Below are positions 9,992-20,404 of a DNA stretch of 64,000 nucleotides, piece after piece. The stretch's first letter is position 1. The number at the start of each line of letters is the position of its first letter. The DNA is from Candidozyma auris. Taxonomy: Eukaryota; Ascomycota; Pichiomycetes; Serinales; Metschnikowiaceae. Made by a program: the position numbers and the translations under genes. The stretch covers positions 558,001 to 622,000 of the forward strand of contig NC_072816.1 of the NCBI RefSeq assembly GCF_003013715.1. Direction: 5' to 3'. Below the pieces are notes generated by a model. It was not told where the DNA came from. It did not search any database and saw nothing but the letters and a program-made list of their open reading frames with translations.

Positions 9992-10989
9992 GTGGAGAAT
10001 TGAGTTGAGGAGTTAATAAACGCAGAGAGCGAAATAGAAAGTAATGAGTCGAAATGTTCAAGCGAGACATGAAGCCAATCTAGTGAATCGTATTCAAACT
10101 ATACTGGGTAAACCGATCGCTTGAAACTTTTCAAACTGTTCATCGATGGTTTGAAAATCTCCAAACTGTTCACCTTATAATACGTTCTGTTTCTCATCTT
10201 CTTCTCGTATAACGCCTCCTTTATATTGGGCCCAAGGTTTTATCCCCTGCTTTTGCTTCATACTATGCTTACTAGTCCCCTGCTGCCTCCTGGTCAATTA
10301 TCTCTTTAACAGTTCCAGATCTGTTTGACAAATTTGTTCCTGACTTATTCGACACACTCCCAGAACTCTTCCCTAATTTTACAGCCGACGGCTCCAGTAC
10401 TATAACAAACTGTGCTTGAATAACAGATATGTGAAGCCCGATGAATAGCAAGGGAATATATTATTTGCCATGATTGCATTGAAGGTAGCACAAGAGGAAG
10501 AAGGCACAAACATGCAAGACTATCTTTTGAAAGTTTTATCCACCTTTGGGAATGCATAAAAAAGCTATGGACAAAAATAGGGTGCTTAAACGCTATCAAA
10601 AGGACCATGACATCTCAGCAGCTCGAACACAATGCTGGCAGTAATTATGTTCTTCGTCGAATTTGTTTTTTTGTTCCCGATCCTATGACAGTTATCGCTA
10701 TGTAGTAGGCCTTTACGCTTCGACCTGTGGTATGGCTTCAATTCCCGCCTGTGTCGGCATCATTATGTCAATATCCACAATGCCGTATGTTCACGGGTCA
10801 CTAATAAAACCAACTGATCCAGATGTACTTGAAGAGAATGACATCAAGATAAAGAAAGGAAGTCTCATGATTCAAAGCATCGCTCTTATGGTTGTGCATT
10901 TTATATACATCATTGCCACGATCGTGTATGCGTTCAGTCTTCATAGAAAACAAAAGAATGGCAACCGTACCACAGACGAGCCAACCTGA
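9992..10989 (+). pseudogene. Decayed copy of the four-helix membrane protein gene at 40220-41320
   Basis: Translating across frames recovers nearly the whole of the intact minus-strand protein at 40220-41320. Matching pieces, in order: VEN*VEELINAESE (intact MEKRVEELINAESE); LFKLFIDG; YVLFLIFFSYNASFILGPR; FDKFVPDLFDTLPELFP (intact FDNFVPDSSDRLAELFP); the FAMIALKVAQE block; and the last two membrane segments, still open to a stop at 10989. The start codon has become GTG. There are several in-frame stops (near 10001, 10073, 10103, 10178 and 10441) and frame changes, including one around 10268-10320. The last ~108 codons are open but begin without a conserved start. Unlike the other broken genes here, decay is spread over the whole length, so this is a true pseudogene. 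Confidence 0.85.
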
Positions 10990-11235
10990 CAAAAAAGTCC
11001 AAGATACAAAAGACGAATGCAAGAACAAGTCACCAGAAAAGTAGGGGGACAATGCGTTCAAGCTTTCTTTGACAGTTAAAGCGCAACACAAAAGAGTAAA
11101 AAAGGAAATGGAATTGAGTGTTTTAAGTCTGCAAGTTGACTTGAAGTAGATACTTCATGCCTCAATTTCTCAGGGAGACTATACTTCGTTAGAAAGAAAG
11201 CATCGAATTATTAAAAGAAGATTTGAGTCGTCAGA

Positions 11236-11577
11236 GATGAAGTTGATTCAAACAAATACCTCGAGCCACACATATAGTTTTCCTACTACGTGTTATAGTC
11301 ACGTAATGCCATCTTACGTCTCAACTTTTCTTACAAAGAAACGTTTTAGGACATACGAAATCTTCCTCTACTTCGACCACTTGGTTGATGCCTAAACTGA
11401 ACAAGTCAACTTCCTCTTCACCGTGGACTTAGCTGCAGTTGATGATCCCACATCAAACGACGTACTACCCTCGTATGAAGATGCAAACAATGATCACAAT
11501 CACGGCCTGAATTCTAGGTTTACTTCGAGTCGAATCATTTGTAGAGCCAAGACACCAGTCAAACTGGAGAAGCAGTG
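11236..11577 (+). pseudogene. Possible decayed gene fragment, unknown family
   Basis: A single frame starting ATGAAGTTGATTC stays open for over 110 codons with one internal TAA (near 11392). It ends in a segment containing VLPSYEDANNDH and a stop at about 11577. Random sequence at this composition should contain several stops over this length. A Pro-x-Tyr-Glu motif near a C-terminus occurs in several protein types, including alpha-arrestins, but nothing else identifies it. It lies directly after a clear pseudogene, so a second relic is plausible. Confidence 0.3.
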
Positions 11578-12231
11578 AAAACAAAAGAAAGTCCTGATAC
11601 CTTAATGAAAGTCCTGTCGTATAAATTTATAAATAAAAATTCTTTCATTGTCCTTGTCCCTTCGAGAGATGGCAACGTACGAATTTCTGAAGAATTCGCA
11701 AGGAAGGATGGATAAAAATCATTAGTCAAAGGAAATTCAATTTTCCGAAGTGTCAAATGTGTCCCAAGCATAGCCGGTAGAAGGCAAATACCTCCGGAAA
11801 AGCAAGGAGACAACTTAGATAGTTAGCACGTACGACGCTTTAGGAGAAAATCATTTAAAATAGCAAAACAATGATCCAGTCATAAGTTTTTCATCTTGAG
11901 CTGAAGTTCACTTTACCCACGCTTACAGTTCGCTCAGTGAGCGAATGTTGTATACCTGCCTTTTTACCCTTCCATTGCTTGCAGTTTTCCAGCAATCCCG
12001 TACCATAACTGACTAGAGCTGTATTGTAGATGATCGGAAACGCGTTGAAGAAATGATAGCTTTTCAAACAAGCTGTTTTTCAAGCTCTAGATATCTGCTC
12101 CTAAAATCATCTGTTCTTCAAATTGCCAACAATTGTTACCACTGGATAATTGTTTCCGGAAAATCCCGGCCGTATAGATCTCTTGATCCGTAATAACCCT
12201 CGAATCTTATCATGCATCTATTGCAGATTGC

Positions 12232-12245
12232 ATGCAATATTGCAT
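12232..12245. repeat. 14-bp perfect palindrome
   Basis: ATGCAATATTGCAT, 181 bp upstream of the SAE2 ATG, in a TGCA-rich stretch. It may be a dimeric-factor site. Function unknown. Confidence 0.4.
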
Positions 12246-12310
12246 ACGTGCCCCCCCCGCCCCCACATTGTTATCGATCAAAAGACCTAGACACCAAGCC
12301 TGGAAGAGAG

Positions 12311-12316
12311 ACGCGT
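12311..12316 (+). promoter_or_regulatory. MluI cell-cycle box (MCB) upstream of SAE2
   Basis: ACGCGT 110 bp upstream of the SAE2 ATG. In yeasts this hexamer is bound by MBF and drives G1/S expression of replication and repair genes, which suits SAE2. A single six-base match is weak on its own. Confidence 0.45.
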
Positions 12317-12425
12317 CACGTCCTTCTTTTCTGGCGTGCCTAAGTGCAGTACAGACATCAACAAACAGAGAAACACCACACATCTAATATTTCAAGTCTA
12401 AGCAGTTCATTGGTGCTATCGCTCT

Positions 12426-13571
12426 ATGGATCCCGACGGACAAATCCGGTCAGCAGTAGCCAATATCAAAGATGAGCTTCAGCGGATTCTTGCTATTACA
12501 GAAGTGCGGGATCTCGACACCAAGTTCGAAGATTTCCGGGCACTGCTCATCCAAGAGTTCAACAAGAAACTACGTGAGTTGAAGGACAAAAACAAAGATT
12601 TGACCTACGAAAACAAGCAGCTTCGTAAACGGCTTCAAGCATACGAGCAAAATTCACCAACAAAGGCCCGTTCCACCAAGTCTGTCGGGTCAATTCCAAA
12701 TCTCCAGTATGTTTCACCGATCAACAGAAAACGTAAGGGTTCAGACGAAGAAAGTGAACAGCAAGTAATGATTCTCTCGAGCCCCGTGAAACGCCCGCCA
12801 CAAGAATCATCTCCCGCAGACTTGGCAAAACGTGATTTGACAAGCTCCCAGTTCAACCGTCTCCCAACGCAATATTCCGAGATGGAACTGCCGAAGAAAC
12901 TGCCGAGGAAGCTGCGCAAAAAGGATCAAGGCGGGCCTATTTCGTCGCCCATTAAGAATGATTTTGTTGTAGATGACGAGCGGGTGGTGGCCAACTCCGA
13001 GGACGAGTTCCAGGGACTTGACGAGAAGGAAATCGGGGTGCCTGAGCACTACACCTCACTCCAGCGAGTAGCATTTCTTCGAAATTACTATCAGATGAGA
13101 CTCAGCGATAGCAAGTTCAAGGTTAACTTGTCAACAAACCCGATCACGGAGAAGCCATGGGCACCAGACGACTTCCGACCCAACAGCGCATGGCGACGGC
13201 CCAAGAGAATGGAGAGCAGGGTAATGACGAAGGAACAGGAGAGAAATTACCATGAATTCTTTGCTCAAGCTGGAAAAGGTTCCCGTGTGGAAGGACCAGT
13301 ATGGGATAAAGATGACGAAGACCTCCAGGAGGAAGAGGTGCACCGGTCTCAGATCATGGACAAGTACCTGCTGCCGCCAGGGTTCATGATAGGCTCTTTC
13401 CCAACGACACAAGAGCAGGAAGAGCAGAAAGAATATGTGAGGAAGCGTAATGAAGAGCGTGTACAGCGGCGCTTGCAAAGTGCTTTGGCCAAAGAGCCAG
13501 GCGAATTCATCTTCTACGAGGACGTGTTGAACCAATACGTTGCAAGAAATCAAGTCGTGAGGGACCGGTAG
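12426..13571 (+). CDS. SAE2: Sae2/CtIP/Ctp1-family DNA end-resection activator
   Basis: Partner of the Mre11-Rad50-Xrs2 nuclease that starts resection of double-strand breaks and opens hairpin ends. The 381-residue protein has an N-terminal coiled coil (about residues 30-75) suited to oligomerisation and a basic/serine-rich middle with S-P sites that could be phosphorylated. The conserved C-terminus has a NPITEKPWAPDDF block and then LLPPGFMIGSFPTTQEQ before a charged helix. The PPGF-x-FPTTQ segment is the family signature found in Ctp1 and CtIP. The start at 12426 follows a promoter with an MCB box. The S. cerevisiae homologue is similar in size (345 residues). Confidence 0.85.
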   Translation: MDPDGQIRSAVANIKDELQRILAITEVRDLDTKFEDFRALLIQEFNKKLRELKDKNKDLTYENKQLRKRLQAYEQNSPTKARSTKSVGSIPNLQYVSPINRKRKGSDEESEQQVMILSSPVKRPPQESSPADLAKRDLTSSQFNRLPTQYSEMELPKKLPRKLRKKDQGGPISSPIKNDFVVDDERVVANSEDEFQGLDEKEIGVPEHYTSLQRVAFLRNYYQMRLSDSKFKVNLSTNPITEKPWAPDDFRPNSAWRRPKRMESRVMTKEQERNYHEFFAQAGKGSRVEGPVWDKDDEDLQEEEVHRSQIMDKYLLPPGFMIGSFPTTQEQEEQKEYVRKRNEERVQRRLQSALAKEPGEFIFYEDVLNQYVARNQVVRDR

Positions 13572-14869
13572 GTGTTAAGAACACCGAGCGTTCGTGGTAA
13601 GGCGATTATAGGATTTTGAAGAGAAGGGCAACCAACTTCCACCTTTCTCGCATCGTCACGGTTCCTAAGCATCAAGTATAAACCCTATGGTGAAGCAAAC
13701 TTCTATGAAGACATGACAGGTTCAATTGCATTGGCCATTTGTGCGAGGGGATCGTTCGTCAATGGCCCTCCTCACAAACAGACTTAGGAGCACACTGGGA
13801 GACCAGCAACGTCTAGCATCAAGAGAAACGGCCACAAATCAATCTCCAAACATGCCTCTGCTTGCTTCGTCCCCTCCGAGGCTTCCCTGGCAATTCGTGA
13901 TACTGGCCAATCAGAAGGCTTCAAGGTTAGCAAAAAGAGGCCACTCTCCTGTGTTGCTTCAGATTTGTGTATAGGCGATGTCGCACGGTCCAGAATCGCA
14001 CCCCCCAAAGGAGGGCTCCTAATGTAAAGAGAACGAGAATGAAGAAGAGCAAATGAAGAGCAGAAGCAAATATGAGGAACTGGAAAAAGGACAAGAATAG
14101 GAAAGGCAATTCGCAAGAACTGCGCCGAATCCATCCTTTTATTCTCTTGTCGTGCCGACATTGATTCCCTCCCTTGTGCCTGGATCAGTGGGATGGATGG
14201 AAAATGGCTGCGAAACTATTCGCCCTAGAGCCGGCAAAAACACCACCCGCGCCAGGGGGTGGCCAATTTTCCAAGCTACAAAGGCACAAAGAATAGGATA
14301 ATAGAACAAGTACAGCTTCATGAAGCAAAAGACTCGATCCTTCAGGTGTCGGTTTCTCTTGAACTTTCTCGTCAAGTCTCATGCTTCTGCCGGTTTCTTC
14401 TTCTCCTAACGCATCGTGTGTCGCTGTCTCCCTGGCCAGTGTCGCTCGCCCTGCCTGCCTGAAGCCTGCCCTGAAGCTAATGTCTCTACCGCCATACAGG
14501 CAGATTTACCCTTCTGAGGGTCCCTGGTGATTTACCCAAGCAAACACCTTTTCTTCTTCTTTTTCAATTCGGTGAAGCAAACAAGGCAGCAACTGTTCGA
14601 AAGGCTTCTGATCCGGATCCCCCGTCTTAGATTTCCTTGACTCCACTTCTTTCCCCACTCATTCCTTGTTCCGCCGTTGCCAGCGCTTGTTTCACATTTC
14701 GCTTTTTTCGCCTGCCACCAGTCCACTTCAAGTTCCACCTACAAGTTCCAACCTCAGGCTTCAGCTACTGCTTCACTGTCCCAACAAAGTCTGCCGTCTC
14801 GGCATATGCACTATCCTTAGCATTCGTGTTTCTTCCATTTCTTCCCCAATTTCCCATCCCAGATCTTCC
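13572..14869. other. Intergenic gap, about 1300 bp
   Basis: Upstream region of the PUF gene with one 11-bp motif at 14205. From about 14641 to 14817 an open frame rich in Ser/Gln (ending SQQSLPSRHMHYP before TAG) looks compositionally coding and is in the PUF reading frame, but it has no usable start. See the PUF entry. Confidence 0.5.
14205..14215 (+). promoter_or_regulatory. TGGCTGCGAAA motif copy
   Basis: 655 bp upstream of the most plausible PUF start. Confidence 0.45.
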
Positions 14870-17013
14870 ATGGCAGCGAGACACTCGGCCCTGGCGCTGA
14901 AGGAGTCCCACTCCACAATCTCTCCATCAACTCCATCTCGTCTATTATCGAACCCACAACGCCTCCGTCTGCCGGTTCGGGCACAACAAACTCGAAGCTC
15001 TGGGACAATGCTAGGCTCAATGGCCACTTGGCGTTGCCCTCGTTCAATTTGGACAAGGAGCTGAGCAACCAGGGCCACGTTCAAGCCCATGGCCGTCACC
15101 TTTCGAACTCTGATCTGCCCTCGCTGGTGCTGTCTTCATCCGTTCACCTGGTTTCGCCTCCAGCGAAAATCGATAAGGACTACTTGGCTCTGCTCAACAA
15201 GGTTCCGTTGCTGCACTTGCACGGCCAGATCTTGCGCTTGGCCAAGGACCAGTACGGGTGTCGCTTTCTCCAGAAACGCCTTGACGAGAACGTTGTTGCG
15301 AGCGAGCTGGCGAGAATGGCCAATTTCGAGTTGATTTTCAAGGAAGTGCACCTGCTGATGTATGAGCTCATCATTGATCCCTTTGGCAACTACCTCATGC
15401 AAAAGTTGGTGGACTACTGCCTGGAGGCCGATCTTGACTTGGTGTTAGAGGTGTTGGACAACAACTTGTTTCTGATTTCCATCAACCAGCATGGAACAAG
15501 GGCCTTGCAAAAGGTTATTGACCACATGTCCAATGCTCACCAGCTATCTCTCTTGATGAAGGGCTTGAAGCCGTACATTATTGAGTTGATCAAGGACTTG
15601 AACGGGAATCATGTTATACAAAAGATTTTGAACAAATACCCTCCTGACAATTGCCAGTTCATCTATACTTCAATCATTGACGATATCTTGGTTGTGGCCA
15701 CCCACAAACACGGGTGCTGTGTGCTCCAGAAGTGCTTAAATCACGTCAACCCTTCACAACTCTCTGCATTTTCCGAAAAGATCTTGCAATACAACGTGTT
15801 TACGGTGCTCGTGAATGACCAATTTGGCAACTACGTGTTACAGTATCTCATTTCCATCGACTCTGTTGATGTGAACTACGGGCTTTTCAACAACTTTGTC
15901 AAATACGGCATTAACGAATTGTGCAACCTCAAATTTTCCTCTAATGTGGTTGAAAAGCTCATGAAGAATTGCTACCACAATGAGGCGAAGCTGCTCAAAT
16001 TCACCGAGTTGAAGTTCTCCATCATCTCCTCCATCCTACACACCGATCTCAACAAGTTGATCAATGACCCCTACGGAAACTACGTGATTCAGACGTTGAT
16101 AGACATTTTGATCAACCCTAACGTATCATATATTGTTGACCTGGCCTCCGGAGAGAAACGGCTCTTGCCCTCATTGCAGCAGCTCCTTCCCCAAAACTCC
16201 AATTTCAGTTTTGACTCATTGCAAGTGCAGATCATCAAGCATTGGTTTCAGAACTGCAAGATCGTGTCATCCTTTGGTAAGCGTATTCAACTGAAAATTA
16301 ACATTGTGTTGAATGGCGTTTCTAAAAGCTCGGGCCGCAAGTACCTGCTGCTGAACCAAGGCAATATGATGTTCTCCGGCGCAACTGTGCCAAACCAGAA
16401 CATGAATGCGAACGGAGAGTTTGTTCAAACGAGAGTACCAATGGCTACTACTTATCCAATGCAAAACTCAGCTGTTCATCACGATTGGGGATATCCTTCG
16501 CGTGGCTACAATAATGGTGGATACCAAAGAAGCAGCCGTCCCTCTACACAGCAGTATTACGAGGGATACGCTGCGAGCCTCAATAATGGGCTTGGTCCAT
16601 CCCCAGTGCCAAGAGACACCACGGCATCTTTCGAATCACTTGTAAATCCAAGTCTCTCAGCCACAGCGCTGTTAGCAAATTTGCATATATCGGGCCCCAA
16701 CAAAGCTCCGATCGATCAATCTCCTGTATCATACAATAATGCCCACCAATCCATACCAAAATTCATTTCTAACGATTTCACGAACAACACTGGCGGCCCA
16801 TCCATGGGCAACTCAGGCGTCATGGCTACGGCGCACCCTGTGTTTGACGGACACTATGCTCCTAGGCCAGACTACTCCAAGCGCTCCAACGACGCCGGCA
16901 TGAAGCGGTACCTGAACCCCATGAATGTTTACTCTGGATTCAATAACCAGGGTTTTGTACAGGGCCATCAGAGCAATGCTTCGCCAGGCAATTTCAACTT
17001 CTTCAGAGGATGA
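14870..17013 (+). CDS. Pumilio/PUF-family RNA-binding protein (Mpt5/Puf4-like), start unresolved
   Basis: PUF proteins bind UGU-containing 3'UTR sites and promote mRNA repression and decay. Eight Pumilio repeats run through the middle, recognisable from DQYGCRFLQK, DPFGNYLMQK, NQHGTRALQK, DLNGNHVIQK, HKHGCCVLQK, DQFGNYVLQ, LKFSSNVVEK and DPYGNYVIQ. A low-complexity Asn/Ser/Gly/Tyr-rich tail follows. The repeat frame is open from 14821 (TAG at 14818-14820) but has no ATG before the first repeats. An ATG at 14870 lies in another frame; one extra G after it would join it in frame to the segment ETLGPGAEGV, giving 714 residues. I infer a one-base loss there. An upstream spliced exon is the alternative; no donor or branch-point was found. 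Confidence 0.82.
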
Positions 17014-17301
17014 TTTATCATGAAACACGGGAGTCGTTAATTCTATCGTTTGATATACATTTGATGGGACGATCAACCCAGCTGGCTACCAACATATTAT
17101 AAACCATAAAATTACACAAAAAAAAAATTATTATCACTATTCAAAAAACACAAAACCCTCAAAAAAATCCCCTTGCATTTCCCTTGTGCCTGCTGTTGTT
17201 GACGTACCTGTCTATGCTGCTCCAAAATATACACTATATGTTTGCTTGTTTTTAACCCTTCCATTTCTGCAATATATGTGCTTCTATTTATACAAAATTT
17301 C

Positions 17302-18363
17302 CTAGTGACGGGATCTCTTTGCAGGGTCCCAGGCGCTTCCTCCTTTTCTTTTTCTTGAAGTTCCCTCCTTGAGGCTCCTGTTGTTGTTGAACATGGACCA
17401 GTCCTCACCTGCAAAGGTATTGGCACGTTCGGCCATTTTCTGTCTGTGAGTCTTTTTCGTGGCTGTTGTGGGCAATCTCGTGAAGTTGGACTCCTCGTAC
17501 CTCTGGATTTCTCTCTCCTTTTGACTGTCTCTGCTTGTTTTCACACCGCCTCTGCCATGGCCCAAGATGGTTGCACCAATAGATGCTTCCATCTGGGGCA
17601 AATCAGAAGATTCTCGCAAGTACTCCTCCATACTCTGCAACTTCCTCTTGCTCTTGGCCGAGATGGCTCTGTCGTCAAACTGGGTGGGTGGAGCAGCAGC
17701 AGAGATCTTTGGGGGTCTGTACTTCCCGCCAGGAGCAGGTTTCCCGTTCTTGGCCAATGACGCCTTGGCCATTTTCTTCAACGCCGAAGCATCGGGCTTG
17801 TAAGAAAGAGCATCTTCGTCGGAATCGTCTTCATCTTCTTCATCTTCTTCATCTTCGTCTTCTTCATCTTCGTTTTCTTCTTCCTCGTCTTCTACACTGC
17901 CGTTAGCCGCTGCTTCCGCCACCTTCTGCTCCATGCGAGCATTATCCTCTTCCATCTTATGAAACGACCTGACCATTTTGTCCAACTGGTAGGTGAGTTT
18001 CTTTTCAAGCGGCTTGATGCCCTTTTCCAATGTGACTCTCTGCTGCACTGAGCTCTCGACCGCTTTCCGTTTGAGCGGTGCCACTTTGTCCTCCAGCTCC
18101 AGCAGCCTGAGTCTCTCAACATGGCTCAAGAGCACAAGCACCAAGCTATTCACATACGAGAGCAACGCCTCGTTTTTGAGCGAAAGTAACGACATGCCTT
18201 CGAGATGCCCTGAGGAAGACGATTTTTCAAGTAAGCTCTTGATCATTGTGGGACGGAACTCCTCATCGTTTTGGATGAACTTATCGTCGACGGCACGAAC
18301 TGAGGCTTCCGTTTGCTCGAGAGAAGCCACGATGCCCTTCAAAAGGTCGTTTACAGTGGCCAT
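17302..18363 (-). CDS. LCP5: Lcp5, U3 snoRNP-associated Sas10/Utp3-family protein
   Basis: Nucleolar protein of the small-subunit processome, needed for 18S rRNA maturation. The N-terminal half is helical and coiled-coil rich (MATVNDLLKGIVASLEQTE onwards), matching Lcp5/neuroguidin. A long Glu/Asp tract lies near residues 175-200. The C-terminus is basic (SRKRKGGSAWDPAKRSRH). I chose the ATG at 18363; an upstream in-frame ATG would add 17 unconserved residues. The product is 353 residues, near the S. cerevisiae length (357). It is divergent from NSA2 across a promoter with PAC and RRPE elements typical of ribosome-biogenesis genes. Confidence 0.9.
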   Translation of the reverse strand: MATVNDLLKGIVASLEQTEASVRAVDDKFIQNDEEFRPTMIKSLLEKSSSSGHLEGMSLLSLKNEALLSYVNSLVLVLLSHVERLRLLELEDKVAPLKRKAVESSVQQRVTLEKGIKPLEKKLTYQLDKMVRSFHKMEEDNARMEQKVAEAAANGSVEDEEEENEDEEDEDEEDEEDEDDSDEDALSYKPDASALKKMAKASLAKNGKPAPGGKYRPPKISAAAPPTQFDDRAISAKSKRKLQSMEEYLRESSDLPQMEASIGATILGHGRGGVKTSRDSQKEREIQRYEESNFTRLPTTATKKTHRQKMAERANTFAGEDWSMFNNNRSLKEGTSRKRKGGSAWDPAKRSRH

Positions 18364-18572
18364 GGCAAAAGAAGAGTAGTTGATGGGTGGAGGTGTAGAT
18401 ACAGGAACACACACTTAGTTGAAGGTGATGGGGTTGCCAGGTGACAAGTTTTCAAAGTGCGTGGGTGAGTCTGAAAAAAGGTAGCAGAGCGAATTGAATC
18501 GTGAATATGCCTGCTTTTTCTTTGTTATGCTCAGTTTCTTTGGATGGGTAGGGTGGTCGATAGGTGTAGTAG

Positions 18573-18580
18573 CTCATCGC
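18573..18580 (-). promoter_or_regulatory. PAC element
   Basis: CTCATCGC (GCGATGAG on the minus strand), 210 bp upstream of LCP5. Confidence 0.55.
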
Positions 18581-18956
18581 GCAGCCGTAGTAGGGAAGAA
18601 GCGGAATGAGACAGAGATGATAGGAATATTAGAGAATCTACTATATCTAAAGTCCTTACGATTGTGGCCTTGTCGTATGGAAGATGCGATTGTGAAATTT
18701 ATCAAGTATAAGCCATGTTTTACCATTTGGGTGATGCATTTGTTGGGTGCTTGTTTGCAAAAATAGGTGCGAAAGGACAATGTGTGAAAAATAGAGAACC
18801 GATAATGATAGACAAAGATTGCACATGAACCCTCATGCTGCTAACAGAAATTCACTGCTAAAACAATCACAAGAACAATCTCACAGTCCTCAAGTTTAAT
18901 TAGTGCGTTGACTTTCTTTGATTGTTCAAGCATTCTTGTTGGTCCCGCTCAGGAGA

Positions 18957-18967
18957 TGGTTGCAAAA
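18957..18967 (+). promoter_or_regulatory. TGGTTGCAAAA motif copy
   Basis: Almost equidistant from the LCP5 and NSA2 starts. Confidence 0.45.
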
Positions 18968-19393
18968 ATGTCGTCGCATTATCAGCATCCGTCGTGAGAC
19001 GTGATCCACCGATTTCTGAACAAGAAACACCTGCTAGCAGAGTTATACAACATTGAGCTACCGATTCAGAAGCTAATAACCAGAAGAGTTTATGAATTAC
19101 TCTTAAACGCCCATTGAAGAAAAGCTAACTCGACCTCTTCTGAGGTAGCCACGACATTGTCGTGGTCCCAAGACCTAGTGATATCACCGCCACTGTCAGC
19201 AGGTGAAGCACCTAATGTTTGAAGTTCTTTACGTCCTCCGATAATTTAAATTGGCAGGACATTTCAGACAGATACGCCGTTCAGGACCGATTTCCTCCTT
19301 CTCATAAGTAAGCTCATGAAAAACGACGCATAGTGTCTTTGAATTTACCTCTTCTGCCGTTCACCAACAAATAAAGATTTCACTAAAAGCAAT

Positions 19394-19403
19394 AAAAAAT
19401 TTT
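19394..19403. promoter_or_regulatory. RRPE-like element
   Basis: AAAAAATTTT, 140 bp upstream of the NSA2 ATG. Confidence 0.45.
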
Positions 19404-19542
19404 AGTCACCTCCAATGTGTCAACAAGTCTCTCAATCCCTTGTTGCATTCTTCTCTTCATCTTCGCCGCCTGCATACAACCCGCCCACATCCACCTCTAC
19501 TATGAGATGAGATGCGATGCTCTTTTCTACTACAACCCCTTA

Positions 19543-20328
19543 ATGCCTCAGAACGAGTATATTGAGCAGCACATCAAGCAACACGGGCGCAGGCTCGACT
19601 ACGAAGAAAGAAAGAGAAAGAGAGAGGCCCGTGAGAGCCACAAGGTGGCCCACGATGCCCAGAACTTGAAGGGCTGGAGAGCCAAGCAGTACAACAAGAA
19701 GAGATACGCTGAAAAGGTCGCCATGAAGAAGAAGATCAAGGCTCACCAGGAGCTGAAGGTGAAGGGCCCATCTACGCCTAAGCAGGACGAAGGAGAGGCG
19801 CTTCCTACGTATTTGTTGGACCGTCTGACTGACAACAGCGCTAAGGCAATTTCGTCTTCGATCAAGCAAAAGAGAATGGAGAAAGCAGACAAGTACTCGG
19901 TGCCGCTACCTAAGGTGAAGGGCATTTCTGAGGAGGAAATGTTCAAGGTGGTCAAGACAGGGAAGTCGAAGCTGAAGTCGTGGAAGAGAATGATCACAAA
20001 GCACACTTTTGTCGGTGAGGGTTTCACCCGTCGTCCAGTCAAGATGGAGAGAATCATCAGACCTTCTGCTTTGAGACAGAAGAAGGCCAACGTGACCCAT
20101 CCTGAGCTTGGTGTGACGGTGTTCTTGCCCATTTTGGGCGTCAAGAAGAACCCACAGTCCCCGATGTACACCCAGTTGGGTGTGTTGACGAAAGGTACCA
20201 TCATCGAAGTCAACGTTTCCGAGTTGGGTTTGGTCACCGCCGGCGGCAAGGTTGTCTGGGGTAAGTACGCTCAGATCACCAACGAACCCGACAGAGACGG
20301 CTGTGTGAACGCTGTGTTGTTGGTGTAA
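19543..20328 (+). CDS. NSA2: Nsa2, 60S ribosome biogenesis factor
   Basis: Component of pre-60S particles required for processing of 27S rRNA. The start [17 protein letters not shown] and the following [16 protein letters not shown] block are highly conserved in the family, and the C-terminal half resembles ribosomal protein S8e. With the ATG at 19543 the protein has 261 residues, exactly the S. cerevisiae length. Upstream in-frame codons back to 19417 have no ATG before a start-like GTG except one at 19507, and that extension is unconserved and hydrophobic; I reject it. Convergent with the zinc-finger gene. Confidence 0.96.
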   Translation: MPQNEYIEQHIKQHGRRLDYEERKRKREARESHKVAHDAQNLKGWRAKQYNKKRYAEKVAMKKKIKAHQELKVKGPSTPKQDEGEALPTYLLDRLTDNSAKAISSSIKQKRMEKADKYSVPLPKVKGISEEEMFKVVKTGKSKLKSWKRMITKHTFVGEGFTRRPVKMERIIRPSALRQKKANVTHPELGVTVFLPILGVKKNPQSPMYTQLGVLTKGTIIEVNVSELGLVTAGGKVVWGKYAQITNEPDRDGCVNAVLLV

Positions 20329-20404
20329 TGACTTTATCTACATTGATATTTCATAGCGGGAGAAGTGGGGCGCATGCCTTGCCCATTTTTTCTTTTTTTT
20401 TACA

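Larger units (their letters stand above)
10990..12425. other. Gap of 1436 bp with a decayed open stretch
   Basis: No intact gene. It contains the open stretch at 11236-11577, a poly-C tract (12251-12265, interrupted by one G), a 14-bp palindrome at 12232 and an ACGCGT site at 12311, the last two probably belonging to the SAE2 promoter. Confidence 0.5.
18364..19542. promoter_or_regulatory. Divergent LCP5/NSA2 promoter region, 1179 bp
   Basis: Contains a PAC element (CTCATCGC at 18573-18580, 210 bp from LCP5), an RRPE-like AAAAAATTTT (19394-19403, 140 bp from NSA2) and the 11-bp motif (18957-18967) near the midpoint. PAC and RRPE are the classical ribosome-biogenesis promoter elements in yeast. 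No gene seen. Confidence 0.6.

Noticed and set aside
12251..12265. Poly-C tract as a telomere-like or G-quadruplex element
   Set aside because: A C-run broken by a single G, not a four-run quadruplex pattern; more likely simple low complexity.
19417..19542. Hydrophobic N-terminal extension of NSA2 resembling a signal peptide
   Set aside because: Begins with GTG, and the 261-residue protein from 19543 matches the family start exactly.
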